Shown: positions 29,920 through 38,912 of the stretch, piece by piece
How the letters are laid out: every line of letters starts with the position of its first letter
Numbering within the stretch: the stretch's first letter is position 1
NCBI RefSeq assembly: GCF_006094695.1
Contig: NZ_CP035103.1
Location: 3,410,001 to 3,474,000, forward strand
Direction: 5' to 3'
Length of the DNA: 64,000 nt
Source of the DNA: Kocuria rosea
Lineage (GTDB): Bacteria > Actinomycetota > Actinomycetes > Actinomycetales > Micrococcaceae
Notes under the pieces: generated by a model
The model's input: only the letters and a program-made list of their open reading frames with translations
What the model was told of the DNA's origin: nothing
Databases searched by the model: none
Position numbers and translations under genes: made by a program

Positions 29920-31305
29920 GTGCGTCCCCACACCTCGAATTCCGGCTCCCACCTGCTGTGGCTGCGCGAGCCCCTGGCCCTGTACACCGGCGAGGACACC
30001 TCCGCGGACACGGCCGGCGGTGTCGTGGTGGACACCGCCTCCGGCACCGTGGTGGAGCTGGTCCCGGCCGGCGGAGCCCCGACCGTTCCGTGCGGGGTCC
30101 TCGACGCCCGGGAGCACGTGGTGGTGCCCGGGCTGATCAACACGCACCACCACTTCTACCAGACGCTCACGCGTGCCTGGGCGCCCGTGGTCAGCGTCCC
30201 CCTGTTCCCGTGGCTGCGGGACCTCTACCCCGTGTGGGCCCGTCTGCGCCCCCGCGACCTGCAGCTCGCGACCACGGTGGCGATGGCGGAGCTGCTGCTC
30301 TCGGGCTGCACCACGGCGGCCGACCACCACTACCTGTTCCCCGGCGGCATGGAGCACTCGATCGACGTGCAGGTCGAGGCCGCCCGGAGCCTCGGCATGC
30401 GGGCCGTCCTCTCCCGGGGATCCATGAGCCTGGGCGAGCGCGACGGCGGGCTGCCCCCGCAGCAGACGGTGCAGGAGGCGGAGACGATCCTCGCCGACAG
30501 CGCACGCCTGGTGGGGACCTACCACGAGCGCGGCGACGGCGCCCGGACCCAGATCGCCCTGGCCCCGTGCTCACCGTTCTCGGTGACGCGGGAGATCATG
30601 CGGGACACCGCCGTCCTGGCCGGCGAGCTGGACGTGCGGCTGCACACCCACCTCGCCGAGACCATCGACGAGGAGGACTTCTGCCGGGAGCGCTTCGGGC
30701 TGCGGACGGTCGACTACCTCGAGTCCACGGGCTGGCTCACCGACCGGACGTGGCTGGCCCACGGCATCCACTTCGACGACGCCGAGGTGGCCCGCCTGGG
30801 CGCGGCCGGGGTGGGCGTGGCCCACTGCCCCACGTCCAACATGCGCCTGGCCTCCGGGATCTGCCGGGCCGTGGAGCTCGAGGAGGCGGGAGCCCCCGTG
30901 GGACTCGGGGTGGACGGGTCCGCCTCCAACGACGCCTCCAATCTGGTGCAGGAGGTCCGGCAGGCCCTGTACGTGCAGCGGCTGCGCTACGGGGCGGAGG
31001 CCGTGACCCCGGAGCGGGCCCTCGGCTGGGCGACGCGCGGCTCCGCGCGCCTGCTCGGCCGCCCGGACCTCGGTGTGCTGCGCCCGGGCGCCCAGGCGGA
31101 CCTCGCGATGTTCCGGCTGGACGGGCTGCGCTTCTCCGGCGCCCACGACCCGCTCTCCGCGCTGCTGCTGTGCGGCGCGGAGCGCGCGGACCGGGTCATG
31201 GTGGGCGGGCGCTGGCTCGTGGAGGACGGTGCGATCACCGGTCTGGACGTGGAGGCGCTCACCGCCGAGCACTCCGCGGCGGCCCGCCGCCTGGTGAACG
31301 CCTGA
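29920..31305 (+). CDS. 8-oxoguanine deaminase (amidohydrolase family)
   Basis: This 461-aa zinc amidohydrolase has the motif PGLINTHHHFYQTLTRAW, which is typical of 8-oxoguanine deaminases and related aminohydrolases. It also has TTAADHHYLFPGG, the metal His in LHTHLAET, WLAHGIHFDD and the late Asp in GVDGSASNDASN. The reaction turns 8-oxoguanine into urate, giving substrate straight to urate oxidase. Relatives include hydroxydechloroatrazine and isoxanthopterin deaminases, so the substrate is inferred from context and overall pattern. GTG at 29920 is preceded by GGAGAACCCT. It faces the second permease gene across a very large hairpin. Confidence 0.85.
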   Translation: MRPHTSNSGSHLLWLREPLALYTGEDTSADTAGGVVVDTASGTVVELVPAGGAPTVPCGVLDAREHVVVPGLINTHHHFYQTLTRAWAPVVSVPLFPWLRDLYPVWARLRPRDLQLATTVAMAELLLSGCTTAADHHYLFPGGMEHSIDVQVEAARSLGMRAVLSRGSMSLGERDGGLPPQQTVQEAETILADSARLVGTYHERGDGARTQIALAPCSPFSVTREIMRDTAVLAGELDVRLHTHLAETIDEEDFCRERFGLRTVDYLESTGWLTDRTWLAHGIHFDDAEVARLGAAGVGVAHCPTSNMRLASGICRAVELEEAGAPVGLGVDGSASNDASNLVQEVRQALYVQRLRYGAEAVTPERALGWATRGSARLLGRPDLGVLRPGAQADLAMFRLDGLRFSGAHDPLSALLLCGAERADRVMVGGRWLVEDGAITGLDVEALTAEHSAAARRLVNA

Positions 31306-31405
31306 AGCTCCCGGCCCCGCCGGGCCCGATGCTCGCGGGCCGGGCCGGGACGGGGCGCCGCGGCCCGGTGGCAGCGAGCTGAGCGGACCGGCCCGGACAC
31401 CGTCG

Positions 31406-31464
31406 CAGGGGCGTTCCCCGCTTCCGCCCGGCGGTGCGCCGGGCGGAGGCGGGGAACGCCCCTG
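31406..31464. terminator. Long bidirectional hairpin
   Basis: A 28-bp stem (one T-G wobble) with a GTG loop spans 31406-31464, midway between the convergent deaminase and permease genes (31306-31500). It is much longer than the other stem-loops here. Terminator for both genes is the simplest role. Confidence 0.75.
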
Positions 31465-31500
31465 GTAGAGGCCTCGCACGTGGGGTGCGAGCCCGGGTGC

Positions 31501-33108
31501 TCAGGCCGTCGCGTCCTTGGCGGCGAGGACCGTCCGGATCTGTCCCGTGTGCGTGATCTCCCCGTCGTCGATCATCCTCCGGACGTCGTCGAAGTGGTGC
31601 TCCGCCACGACCGCCACCTCGGCTCCGTCGCTGTCCACCACGGCACCGTCCTGGATCCGGTCGCCCTCCCGCAGGTGCGCCAGGGTGTCCGCCCGGACGA
31701 CCCGCACCGGCGCCGCCGCCATGACGGACTGGTGCCGGGAGTTGCCGGCGGCCAGCTCGTTGAACAGCAGGTTGAGAGCGATGGCCACGAGTGCTGCGGC
31801 GCTGATCCCCGAGCCGAGGATGGTCTGCGTCCAGGAGGGGAAGCCGGCGTAGAACTGGGGCGCGGCCACAGGGATGAGGCCGAACGCGAAGGCGACCGCC
31901 ACGATGACGAGGTTCATCGAGTTGTTGAAGTTCACCTTGCCCAGCGTGCGCACGCCGGAGGAGGCCACCGTGCCGAAGAGCACGATCGACGCGCCGCCGA
32001 GGACCGGGGTGGGAATGGCCGCGACGACCTCGCCGATGACGGGGAACAGCCCCAGTCCCACCATGATGACGCCGGCGGCCGTGACCACGAAGCGGCTGCG
32101 GACGCCCGTCACCGCCACGAGACCGACGTTGGCGGCGAAGGCCGTCTGGGTGAACGAGTTCAGCAGCGGCGCCCCCGCGGAGGAGAGCATGTCCGCCCGC
32201 AGGCCGTTGGCCACGCGCTTCGAGTCGACCTTGGCCCCCGTGATCTCGCCCACCGCGAGGATGTCCGCCGTGGTCTCGGTCATCGTCACGAGCACCACGA
32301 TGAGCATCGAGATGATCGAGGCGACCTCGAAGGTCGGGGGGCCGAAGGCCAGGGGCGTTGGGAAGGTGACGATACCGCCCTGGCCCACACCGGAGAAGTC
32401 CACCATCCCCATCGTGTGGGCGATCACGGTGCCGAGCACGAAGGAGAGCAGGATGGACAGGCGCGAGATCATCCCGACGCCCACCTTGGACAGCACCAGC
32501 ACGATGAGCAGGGTGATCCCGGCGAGCGCGAGGCTGCGGGGATCGGCCGCTCCGCCCTCCCCGCTGCCGGCGGCCCAGGAGATCGCGACCGGCAGCAGGG
32601 AGATGCCGATGACCGTGATCACCGTTCCGGTGACCACCGGCGGGAACAGCCGGAGGACGCGGGAGAACGCGCCGGCGAGCAGGAAGCCCACCACCGAGGA
32701 GACGAGCACGGCCCCGAAGATGGTGGTCAGGTCGTTGCCACCGGCCAGGATCGCGAGCATGGGGGCGACCCCGGCGAAGGACACGCCCTGCACGAGCGGC
32801 AGCCTGGAGCCGAGGAAGGGCGCCCCGAAGCTCTGCAGGACGGTGGCGACCCCGCCCATGAGCAGGCAGGAGCTGATGAGGAGGGCGATCTCCTCGCCGG
32901 AGAGCCCGGCGGCCTGCCCGATGATGAGGGGGACGGCGACGATGGCGCCGTACATGGTGAGGACGTGCTGGAAGCCGTAGGCGGTGGTCCGCCCCAGCGG
33001 CAGCCGCTCGTCCTCCGGTCCGGGCGCGGGCGCCGGGCGCCCACGGCGGATCGTGCGGGCCGCGGTCGTGCGGGCGTCGGTCGGACGGTCAGGTGTGGTC
33101 GATGACAT
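31501..33108 (-). CDS. NCS2-family nucleobase (xanthine/guanine-type) permease
   Basis: This 535-aa membrane symporter is a paralogue of the permease at 12149-13708. It shares YGFQHVLTMYGA, LPLVQGVSFAGVAPM, FAANVGLVAVTGVRSR (NCS2 signature) and the same type of hydrophilic C-terminal tail (APVRVVRADTLAHLREGD onwards). AAGGAGG precedes the ATG at 33108; the frame is open upstream but without homology. It lies downstream of guanine deaminase on the same strand with a 158-bp gap, so uptake of guanine, xanthine or hypoxanthine is likely. I see no operator in that gap. Confidence 0.92.
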   Translation of the reverse strand: MSSTTPDRPTDARTTAARTIRRGRPAPAPGPEDERLPLGRTTAYGFQHVLTMYGAIVAVPLIIGQAAGLSGEEIALLISSCLLMGGVATVLQSFGAPFLGSRLPLVQGVSFAGVAPMLAILAGGNDLTTIFGAVLVSSVVGFLLAGAFSRVLRLFPPVVTGTVITVIGISLLPVAISWAAGSGEGGAADPRSLALAGITLLIVLVLSKVGVGMISRLSILLSFVLGTVIAHTMGMVDFSGVGQGGIVTFPTPLAFGPPTFEVASIISMLIVVLVTMTETTADILAVGEITGAKVDSKRVANGLRADMLSSAGAPLLNSFTQTAFAANVGLVAVTGVRSRFVVTAAGVIMVGLGLFPVIGEVVAAIPTPVLGGASIVLFGTVASSGVRTLGKVNFNNSMNLVIVAVAFAFGLIPVAAPQFYAGFPSWTQTILGSGISAAALVAIALNLLFNELAAGNSRHQSVMAAAPVRVVRADTLAHLREGDRIQDGAVVDSDGAEVAVVAEHHFDDVRRMIDDGEITHTGQIRTVLAAKDATA

Positions 33109-33266
33109 GGAAGGTGCCTCCTTCAGCGCGCAGGCGTCGGCTCTGCTGCGCAAGGTCCGGCGATCCTCTGTTTTTCCGGGGCCCGGCCGCTGCCGGCGGG
33201 GCTCCCGTGAAGTGTCCAGATCTGATGGTCCCGGTAGGAGCCGACCGGGGCGGCGGGGTGCTCGGA

Positions 33267-33764
33267 TCAGTACGCGGTGCGCTGGGCGTTGCCGGCCCAG
33301 GCCTCGAACGGCTCCGTGCGCGTGGCGAGGGCGACGTGGCGGACCGGAAGGGCCCGGTCCCGCTCCTGCGCGCTCCGGGCGAAGAACTCGTAGAACTCGG
33401 CGTCGTCGAATCCGCCGGCCGCGGCGTCGTGCCGGTCGGCGGCGAAGTACACCGCGTCCAGCCGGGCCCACAGCGAGGCCGAGAGGCACAGCGGGCACGG
33501 TTCGCAGCTGGTGTAGAGCACGGCCCCGCTGAGGTCGAAGGTCCCCAGCTCGCGGCAGGCGCTGCGGATGGCCATGACCTCCGCGTGCGCTGTGGGGTCG
33601 TGGTCCGCCGTCACACGGTTGACGGCGGGGAACTCCCGCCCGTCCGCGGTCACGACGACGGCCCCGAAGGGTCCGCCGTCGACAGCGGCGTTCTCCGCCG
33701 CGAGGTCGACGGCGTGCTGGAGGTGGGTCTGGAGGTGCGTGGTCTCTTCGTGAACGGTCGACAT
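33267..33764 (-). CDS. guaD: Guanine deaminase (cytidine-deaminase fold)
   Basis: This 165-aa zinc deaminase hydrolyses guanine to xanthine and ammonia. The zinc/catalytic set is complete: TAHAEVMAIR gives His60 and Glu62, and TSCEPCPLC gives Cys87 and Cys90. The C-terminal FFARSAQERDRALPVRHV fits bacterial GuaD. It is divergent from the xanthine dehydrogenase operon across a 399-bp region with the palindromic operator F. A predicted promoter lies at 33897-33925. Confidence 0.92.
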   Translation of the reverse strand: MSTVHEETTHLQTHLQHAVDLAAENAAVDGGPFGAVVVTADGREFPAVNRVTADHDPTAHAEVMAIRSACRELGTFDLSGAVLYTSCEPCPLCLSASLWARLDAVYFAADRHDAAAGGFDDAEFYEFFARSAQERDRALPVRHVALATRTEPFEAWAGNAQRTAY

Positions 33765-33860
33765 GCTGCTCAGGTCCTCACGGATCGTGGGGGGGGACCC
33801 GGGGAACGGCTGATGTCCGTCGGCGGGCCCACCCGGCTGTCAGATCATGCCCGGTAGATA

Positions 33861-33878
33861 GTCCCGATCGAGCGGGAC
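33861..33878. promoter_or_regulatory. Small inverted repeat in the guaD leader
   Basis: GTCCCG and CGGGAC arms around ATCGAG lie in the predicted guaD leader, about 100 bp before its start. It could be an RNA hairpin or a protein site. It does not resemble the purine riboswitch, so I do not call one. Confidence 0.35.
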
Positions 33879-33896
33879 CCGCCTGTGGCTGAGGCC

Positions 33897-33925
33897 AACG
33901 TAGAGCAGTTGGACGTGAGGTACAA
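33897..33925 (-). promoter_or_regulatory. Possible guaD promoter
   Basis: On the minus strand TTGTAC (33925-33920) and TACGTT (33902-33897) have a 17-bp spacer. Operator F lies 8 bp upstream of the -35 box. Confidence 0.4.
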
Positions 33926-33932
33926 CACATTG

Positions 33933-33948
33933 TGGAAGAATTCTTCCA
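33933..33948. promoter_or_regulatory. Putative purine-regulon operator, site F (perfect palindrome)
   Basis: TGGAAGAATTCTTCCA is a perfect 16-bp palindrome with the same TGRAA-N6-TTCCA architecture as sites A-E but without a clear third half-site. It lies between guaD and the xdh operon, whose predicted promoter is 35 bp to the right. The rest of the 399-bp intergenic region 33765-34163 holds only the two promoters and the hairpin described. Confidence 0.7.
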
Positions 33949-33982
33949 GATCCGCCGTGGCCCGGTCGTGGCGCCCAAACTC

Positions 33983-34011
33983 TTGCGGCCCCGTCACGGC
34001 GTGGTTATGGT
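33983..34011 (+). promoter_or_regulatory. Promoter of the xanthine dehydrogenase operon
   Basis: TTGCGG (33983-33988) and TATGGT (34006-34011) are separated by 17 bp. The leader to the xdhA start would be about 145 nt. Confidence 0.55.
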
Positions 34012-34163
34012 GTGACTCAGCCTACGGCGGGTCCTGAAGCGGACTATCTACCGGGCGAGCAACGACGAATCGCGCTGGTCCGCCGCCAGAGAGCTCCCGG
34101 TACCCCCGGGGAACCACCTGACTCCAGGTCGCGGCCAGTGGCATGCACCGAGGAGCAGCAGGC

Positions 34164-35675
34164 ATGAGCGACATCCGAGTGACGGTCAACGGTCGTACCC
34201 GGAGCTGTGACGGGCTCGGCCCGCACACCCGGCTGCTGGACTGGCTGCGCGGCGAGGGCCTGACCGGGGCCAAGGAAGGCTGCGCCGAGGGCGAGTGCGG
34301 TGCCTGCGCGGTGCTGGTCGCCCGGCCGGACGGGGAAGGGCGCAGTCGGTGGACCGCCGTGAACGCGTGCCTGCCCCCCGCCGTCGCCTTCGATGGCCAG
34401 GAGGTCGTCACCGCCGAGGGGCTCGGGTCCGCCCCCGGGGCCGGCGCGCCCGCGGCGCTGCACCCCGTCCAGCAGGAGATGGCGTTCCGGGGAGGCTCCC
34501 AGTGCGGCTACTGCACGCCGGGGTTCGTCTGCGCCATGGCCGCCGAGTACTACCGCCCCGAGCGCGGCACCTCCGGCGCGGCCGACGAGGCGCAGACCGG
34601 CACCGCGGTCACCGGCGAGGAGCACGCGGCCGATCACGAGTGCGGGCCCAACGGGTTCGACCTGCACGCCCTGAGCGGCAACCTCTGCCGCTGCACCGGC
34701 TACCGGCCCATCCGCGACGCCGCCTACGCCCTGGGGGCTCCGGCCGACGCCGACCCCCTGCTCCGGCGCCAGGAGCGGCCCGCGCAGCCCGCCCCGCCCA
34801 CCCAGGTGGAGGCCGACGGCGCACGGTTCGTCCGTCCCGGCTCCCTGGACGAGCTCTTCGAGCACCTGGAGCGCGAACCGGGGGCCCAGCTGATCTCCGG
34901 TTCGACGGACGCGGGCGTGGACGTCAACATCCGCCACACCCGTCCGCCGCTGTCCCTCGCCGTGGACCGGCTCGAGGAGCTGCGCACGCTCGAGGTGGGA
35001 CAGGAGCGGATCGAGATCGGGGCGTCCCTGAGCCTGTCCGAGGTCGAGCGCGGCCTCGCCGGACGGGTGCCCCTGCTCGACCAGCTCTTCCCGCAGTTCG
35101 CCTCCCGCCTGATCCGCAACGCCGCGACGTTCGGCGGCAACCTCGGCACCGGATCGCCCATCGGGGACTCGGCCCCGGCCCTGCTGGCCCTGGGCGCGTC
35201 CGTGGTGCTGGCCTCCGCCGGGGGCGAGCGCGAGGTGCCCCTGGACGAGTACTACACGGGGTACCGGCGCAGCGTCCGCCGCCCCGGGGAGATCATCCGC
35301 GCCGTGCGGATCCCGCTGCCTCTCGCCCGGCACAGCGGGTTCCACAAGATCGCCAAGCGGCGCTTCGACGACATCTCCAGCGTGGCCGTCGGCATCGCCG
35401 TGCAGGTGGACGCCGGGACGGTCTCGTCCGCGCGGATCGGCCTGGGCGGCGTGGCGGCCACCCCGATCCGGGCGCACGGCGCGGAGCGCCTCCTCGACGG
35501 GGCGCCGTGGACCCGCGACACGGTCGTCGCCGCGGCGGCCGCACTGGCCGGGGAGGGCACCCCGATCGACGACCACCGGGCCAGCGCCCGCTACCGCTCG
35601 GCCATGCTCGAGCAGGCCCTGCTCAAGTTCTGGGCGCAGCACGCGCCCGCCCCCGATCTGGAGGTGTCCCGTTGA
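34164..35675 (+). CDS. xdhA: Xanthine dehydrogenase small subunit (2Fe-2S and FAD)
   Basis: This 503-aa subunit carries the electron-transfer part of xanthine dehydrogenase. Residues 1-80 form the plant-type 2Fe-2S domain (EGCAEGECGACAV: Cys40, 45, 48, with Cys69). The second 2Fe-2S domain has QCGYC (Cys114, 117) and NLCRCTGYRP (Cys175, 177). FAD is bound in the C-terminal half (ATFGGNLGTGSPIGDSAP). An acidic insert of about 25 residues (near 134-160) splits the second cluster domain. I choose the ATG at 34164, with GAGGAG eight bases ahead, over the one at 34143. The stop overlaps the xdhB start. Confidence 0.95.
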   Translation: MSDIRVTVNGRTRSCDGLGPHTRLLDWLRGEGLTGAKEGCAEGECGACAVLVARPDGEGRSRWTAVNACLPPAVAFDGQEVVTAEGLGSAPGAGAPAALHPVQQEMAFRGGSQCGYCTPGFVCAMAAEYYRPERGTSGAADEAQTGTAVTGEEHAADHECGPNGFDLHALSGNLCRCTGYRPIRDAAYALGAPADADPLLRRQERPAQPAPPTQVEADGARFVRPGSLDELFEHLEREPGAQLISGSTDAGVDVNIRHTRPPLSLAVDRLEELRTLEVGQERIEIGASLSLSEVERGLAGRVPLLDQLFPQFASRLIRNAATFGGNLGTGSPIGDSAPALLALGASVVLASAGGEREVPLDEYYTGYRRSVRRPGEIIRAVRIPLPLARHSGFHKIAKRRFDDISSVAVGIAVQVDAGTVSSARIGLGGVAATPIRAHGAERLLDGAPWTRDTVVAAAAALAGEGTPIDDHRASARYRSAMLEQALLKFWAQHAPAPDLEVSR

Positions 35676-38056
35676 AGTCCCTCGCCGACCGCCCCGTCGA
35701 CCCCGTGGTGGGCGTGCCCGTCCCGCACGAGAGCGCCGCCCTGCACGTCACCGGCACGGCCCTGTACACCGACGACCTCATCGTGCGCCACCAGGACGTG
35801 CTGCACGCCTGGCCCGTGCAGGCCCCGCACGCCCACGCCCGCGTGCAGGACCTGCGCACCGCCCCGGCCCTGGCGGTCCCCGGGGTGGTCCGGGTCCTCA
35901 CCGCGGCCGACGTGCCCGGGGTCAACGACGCCGGCACCAAGCACGACGAGCCGCTGTTCCCCGCCGAGGTCATGTTCTACGGGCACGCCGTGTGCTGGGT
36001 GCTGGGCGAGACCCAGGAGGCCGCCCGGCTGGGCGCCGACGCCGTGGAGGTCGACTACGAGCCGCTGCCGTCGCTGGTCACCGTAGCGGAGGCCGTCGAG
36101 GCCGGCAGCTTCCAGGGCGGTCAGCCCACCGTCAGCCGCGGGGACACGGGCACGGCGCTGGCCGGCTCCGCCCACCGCTTCAGCGGGGAGTTCGAGTTCG
36201 GCGGCCAGGAGCACTTCTACCTGGAGACCCACGCGTCCTTCGCCTACGTGGACGAGGGCGGGCAGGTCCTGGTGCACTGCAGCACCCAGCACCCCACGGA
36301 GACCCAGGAGATCGTCGCCCACGTCCTGGGTCTGCACAGCCACGAGGTCACCGTGCAGTGCCTGCGCATGGGCGGTGGGTTCGGCGGCAAGGAGATGCAG
36401 CCGCACGGCTACGCCGCCGTCGCCGCCCTCGGCTCGGTGCTGACGGGCCGGCCGGTGCGGTTGCGGCTCAACCGCACCCAGGACCTCACGCTGTCCGGCA
36501 AGCGTCATCCGTACCACGCCCGGTGGGAGGCCGGCTTCGACGAGGGCGGTCATCTGCAGGCCCTGGAGGCCACCGTCACCAGCGACGGCGGCTGGAGCCT
36601 GGACCTCTCCGAGCCCGTGCTGCAGCGGACGCTGTGCCACATCGACAACGCCTACTGGATCCCTCACGTGCAGGTCCACGGCCGGATCGCGAAGACCCAC
36701 AAGACCTCCCAGACCGCGTTCCGCGGCTTCGGCGGTCCGCAGGGCATGCTGGTGATCGAGGAGGTCATGGGCCGCTGCGCCCCGCTGCTCGGACTGGATC
36801 CCACGGAGCTGCGCCACCGCAACCTCTACGTCCCCGGCCAGGCCACGCCGTACGGCCAGCCCGTCCGGCACGCCGAGCGGCTGCGCACCATCTGGACCCA
36901 GCTGCTGGACCGGGCCGAGGTGGAGCGCCGCCGCGAGGAGATCGCCGCGTTCAACGCCGCCCACCCCGACACCAAGCGGGCGCTCGCGGTCACCCCCGTG
37001 AAGTTCGGCATCTCCTTCAACCTCACGGCCTTCAACCAGGCCGGTGCGCTCGTGCACGTCTACAAGGACGGGTCCGTGCTCATCAACCACGGCGGCACCG
37101 AGATGGGCCAGGGCCTGCACACCAAGATGCGCCAGGTCGCGGCCACCGCGCTCGGGGTGCCGCTGGAGGCCGTCCGGCTGGCGCCCACGCGCACGGACAA
37201 GGTGCCCAACACCTCCGCGACGGCCGCGAGCTCCGGGGCTGACCTCAACGGCGGGGCCGTCAAGAACGCGTGCGAGCAGATCCGGGACCGGCTGGCCGAG
37301 GTCGCCGCCCGCAAGTTCGACATCCACCCCGACGACGTCCGGTTCGTCGACGGCACGGTCACCGGGATCGGCTTCTCCGACCGGGAGATGTCCTTCGCCG
37401 AACTCGCCCACGACGCCTACTTCCAGCGGATCTCGCTGTGGGCCGCCGGCTACTACCGCACCGAGGGGCTCCACTGGGACGCGGCCCGGATGCAGGGCGA
37501 GCCGTTCAAGTACTTCTCCTACGGCGCCTCCGTCTCCGAGGTGGAGGTCGACGGGTTCACCGGCGCGTACCGGCTGCTGCGCACCGACATCGTCCACGAC
37601 GTGGGCGACAGCCTCTCCCCGCTGATCGACGTGGGGCAGATCGAGGGCGGGTTCGTCCAGGGCGCCGGCTGGCTCACGCTCGAGGAGCTGCGCTGGGACG
37701 AGTCCGACGGGCCGCACCGGGGCCGGCTGGCGACCCAGGCGGCGAGCACCTACAAGCTGCCGAGCTTCTCGGAGATGCCCGAGGAGTTCAACGTGCACCT
37801 CTTCGAGGAGGCCACCGAGAGCGGCGTCGTCTACGGCTCCAAGGCCGTGGGGGAGCCGCCCCTCATGCTGGCCTTCAGCGTGCGCGAGGCGCTGCGGGAG
37901 GCCGCGGCCGCGTTCGGGCCGGGCGGGCGGAGCACCGAGCTCGCGAGCCCCGCCACCCCGGAGGCCGTGTTCTGGGCGGTCCAGGAGGCGCGCCGCGCCC
38001 TGCCCGTGGCGGACGTCGCCGCTCCGGCCGCTCCGGCCGCTCCGGCGGCGCGCTGA
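35672..38056 (+). CDS. xdhB: Xanthine dehydrogenase large (molybdopterin) subunit
   Basis: This 794-aa subunit oxidises hypoxanthine and xanthine to urate at a molybdenum centre. Motifs are MGGGFGGKEMQ (Moco loop), TAFRGFGGPQGM, the ATAASSGADLNGGA loop and YGSKAVGEPPLM with the catalytic Glu. A TTG at 35672 is the best start: it overlaps the xdhA stop (TTGA), has GGAGG seven bases ahead, and gives a normal N-terminus with TGTALYTDD. A GTG or ATG further in would cut the conserved beginning. The end has a short Ala-Pro repeat. Works with xdhA as an alpha-beta complex in the cytosol. Confidence 0.95.
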   Translation: MKSLADRPVDPVVGVPVPHESAALHVTGTALYTDDLIVRHQDVLHAWPVQAPHAHARVQDLRTAPALAVPGVVRVLTAADVPGVNDAGTKHDEPLFPAEVMFYGHAVCWVLGETQEAARLGADAVEVDYEPLPSLVTVAEAVEAGSFQGGQPTVSRGDTGTALAGSAHRFSGEFEFGGQEHFYLETHASFAYVDEGGQVLVHCSTQHPTETQEIVAHVLGLHSHEVTVQCLRMGGGFGGKEMQPHGYAAVAALGSVLTGRPVRLRLNRTQDLTLSGKRHPYHARWEAGFDEGGHLQALEATVTSDGGWSLDLSEPVLQRTLCHIDNAYWIPHVQVHGRIAKTHKTSQTAFRGFGGPQGMLVIEEVMGRCAPLLGLDPTELRHRNLYVPGQATPYGQPVRHAERLRTIWTQLLDRAEVERRREEIAAFNAAHPDTKRALAVTPVKFGISFNLTAFNQAGALVHVYKDGSVLINHGGTEMGQGLHTKMRQVAATALGVPLEAVRLAPTRTDKVPNTSATAASSGADLNGGAVKNACEQIRDRLAEVAARKFDIHPDDVRFVDGTVTGIGFSDREMSFAELAHDAYFQRISLWAAGYYRTEGLHWDAARMQGEPFKYFSYGASVSEVEVDGFTGAYRLLRTDIVHDVGDSLSPLIDVGQIEGGFVQGAGWLTLEELRWDESDGPHRGRLATQAASTYKLPSFSEMPEEFNVHLFEEATESGVVYGSKAVGEPPLMLAFSVREALREAAAAFGPGGRSTELASPATPEAVFWAVQEARRALPVADVAAPAAPAAPAAR

Positions 38057-38057
38057 C

Positions 38058-38912
38058 GTGGACTGGCTGGACGCCCTGCAGCACCTGCGCGCGGAGGGCG
38101 CGCCGGGGGTGCTCGTCACCGTCACGGAGGTGCGCGGGCACGCCCCCCGGGAGGCCGGGGCCAAGATGGTGGTGTCCGAGTCCGCCGCGTGGGACACCGT
38201 GGGCGGCGGCAACCTCGAGGCGACCGTGGTCGAGCGGGCTCGGGTCCTCCTCGCAGCGGGGGCCACGGATCCGGAGACGATGACCTTCTCGCTCAACGAG
38301 CACGCCGCCGTGGAGCACGGGCGCCAGTGCTGCGGAGGCGTGGTCAGCGTGCTGCTCGAGCCCCAGGGCGCCCGCCCCGTGGTAGCCGTGTTCGGTGTGG
38401 GCCACGTGGGTCACGAGCTAGCCCGGGTGCTGTCCCGCCTGCCCCTGAACCTGCACCTGGTGGACAGCCGGGAGGGTCAGCTGGCCCCCGCCCGGCTGGC
38501 CGACGTCACCGACGGGGCCGCGCAGGTCCGCCTCCACCACAGCCCCGTCCCGGAGAACGTGCTGGCCGGGCTGCCGGCCGGGGCGCACGTGCTGATCATG
38601 AGCCACGACCACGCCGAGGACTTCGTGCTGTGCGACGCCGCGCTGCGCCGGGACGACCTCGGCAGCGTGGGCCTGATCGGCTCCCGGGCCAAGTGGGCCC
38701 GCTTTCGGCAGCGGCTGCGCGCGGAGGGCCATGCGGAGAGCACCGTGGATCGCATCACGTGCCCCATAGGTCTCCCGGGCATCCCCGGCAAGGCGCCCGC
38801 GGTGATCGCGATCAGCGTCGCCGCCCGCCTGCTCCAGGACCTCGCCGGCGCACCGGCTGCGGCGCCCGCGGACCCTGGACGCCCGTCCGAGACGATCGAG
38901 GCGGTGACATGA
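38058..38912 (+). CDS. xdhC: Xanthine dehydrogenase accessory protein
   Basis: This 284-aa protein binds molybdenum cofactor and promotes its sulfuration and insertion into XdhB. The N-terminus has VTEVRGHAPREAGAKMVV, then TVGGGNLE and HGRQCCGGVVSVLLE (CCGG motif). The C-terminal XdhC domain has a Rossmann motif FGVGHVGHELA and GLIGSRAKWARF, with CPIGLPGIPGKAPAVIA. GTG start 1 bp after the xdhB stop; the stop overlaps the moaA ATG. The four genes xdhA-xdhB-xdhC-moaA are tightly coupled. Confidence 0.94.
   Translation: MDWLDALQHLRAEGAPGVLVTVTEVRGHAPREAGAKMVVSESAAWDTVGGGNLEATVVERARVLLAAGATDPETMTFSLNEHAAVEHGRQCCGGVVSVLLEPQGARPVVAVFGVGHVGHELARVLSRLPLNLHLVDSREGQLAPARLADVTDGAAQVRLHHSPVPENVLAGLPAGAHVLIMSHDHAEDFVLCDAALRRDDLGSVGLIGSRAKWARFRQRLRAEGHAESTVDRITCPIGLPGIPGKAPAVIAISVAARLLQDLAGAPAAAPADPGRPSETIEAVT

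Noticed and set aside
33765..33900. Purine riboswitch ahead of guaD
   Set aside because: Only a single 6-bp arm hairpin is seen; no three-way junction or conserved loop sequences of the purine riboswitch.
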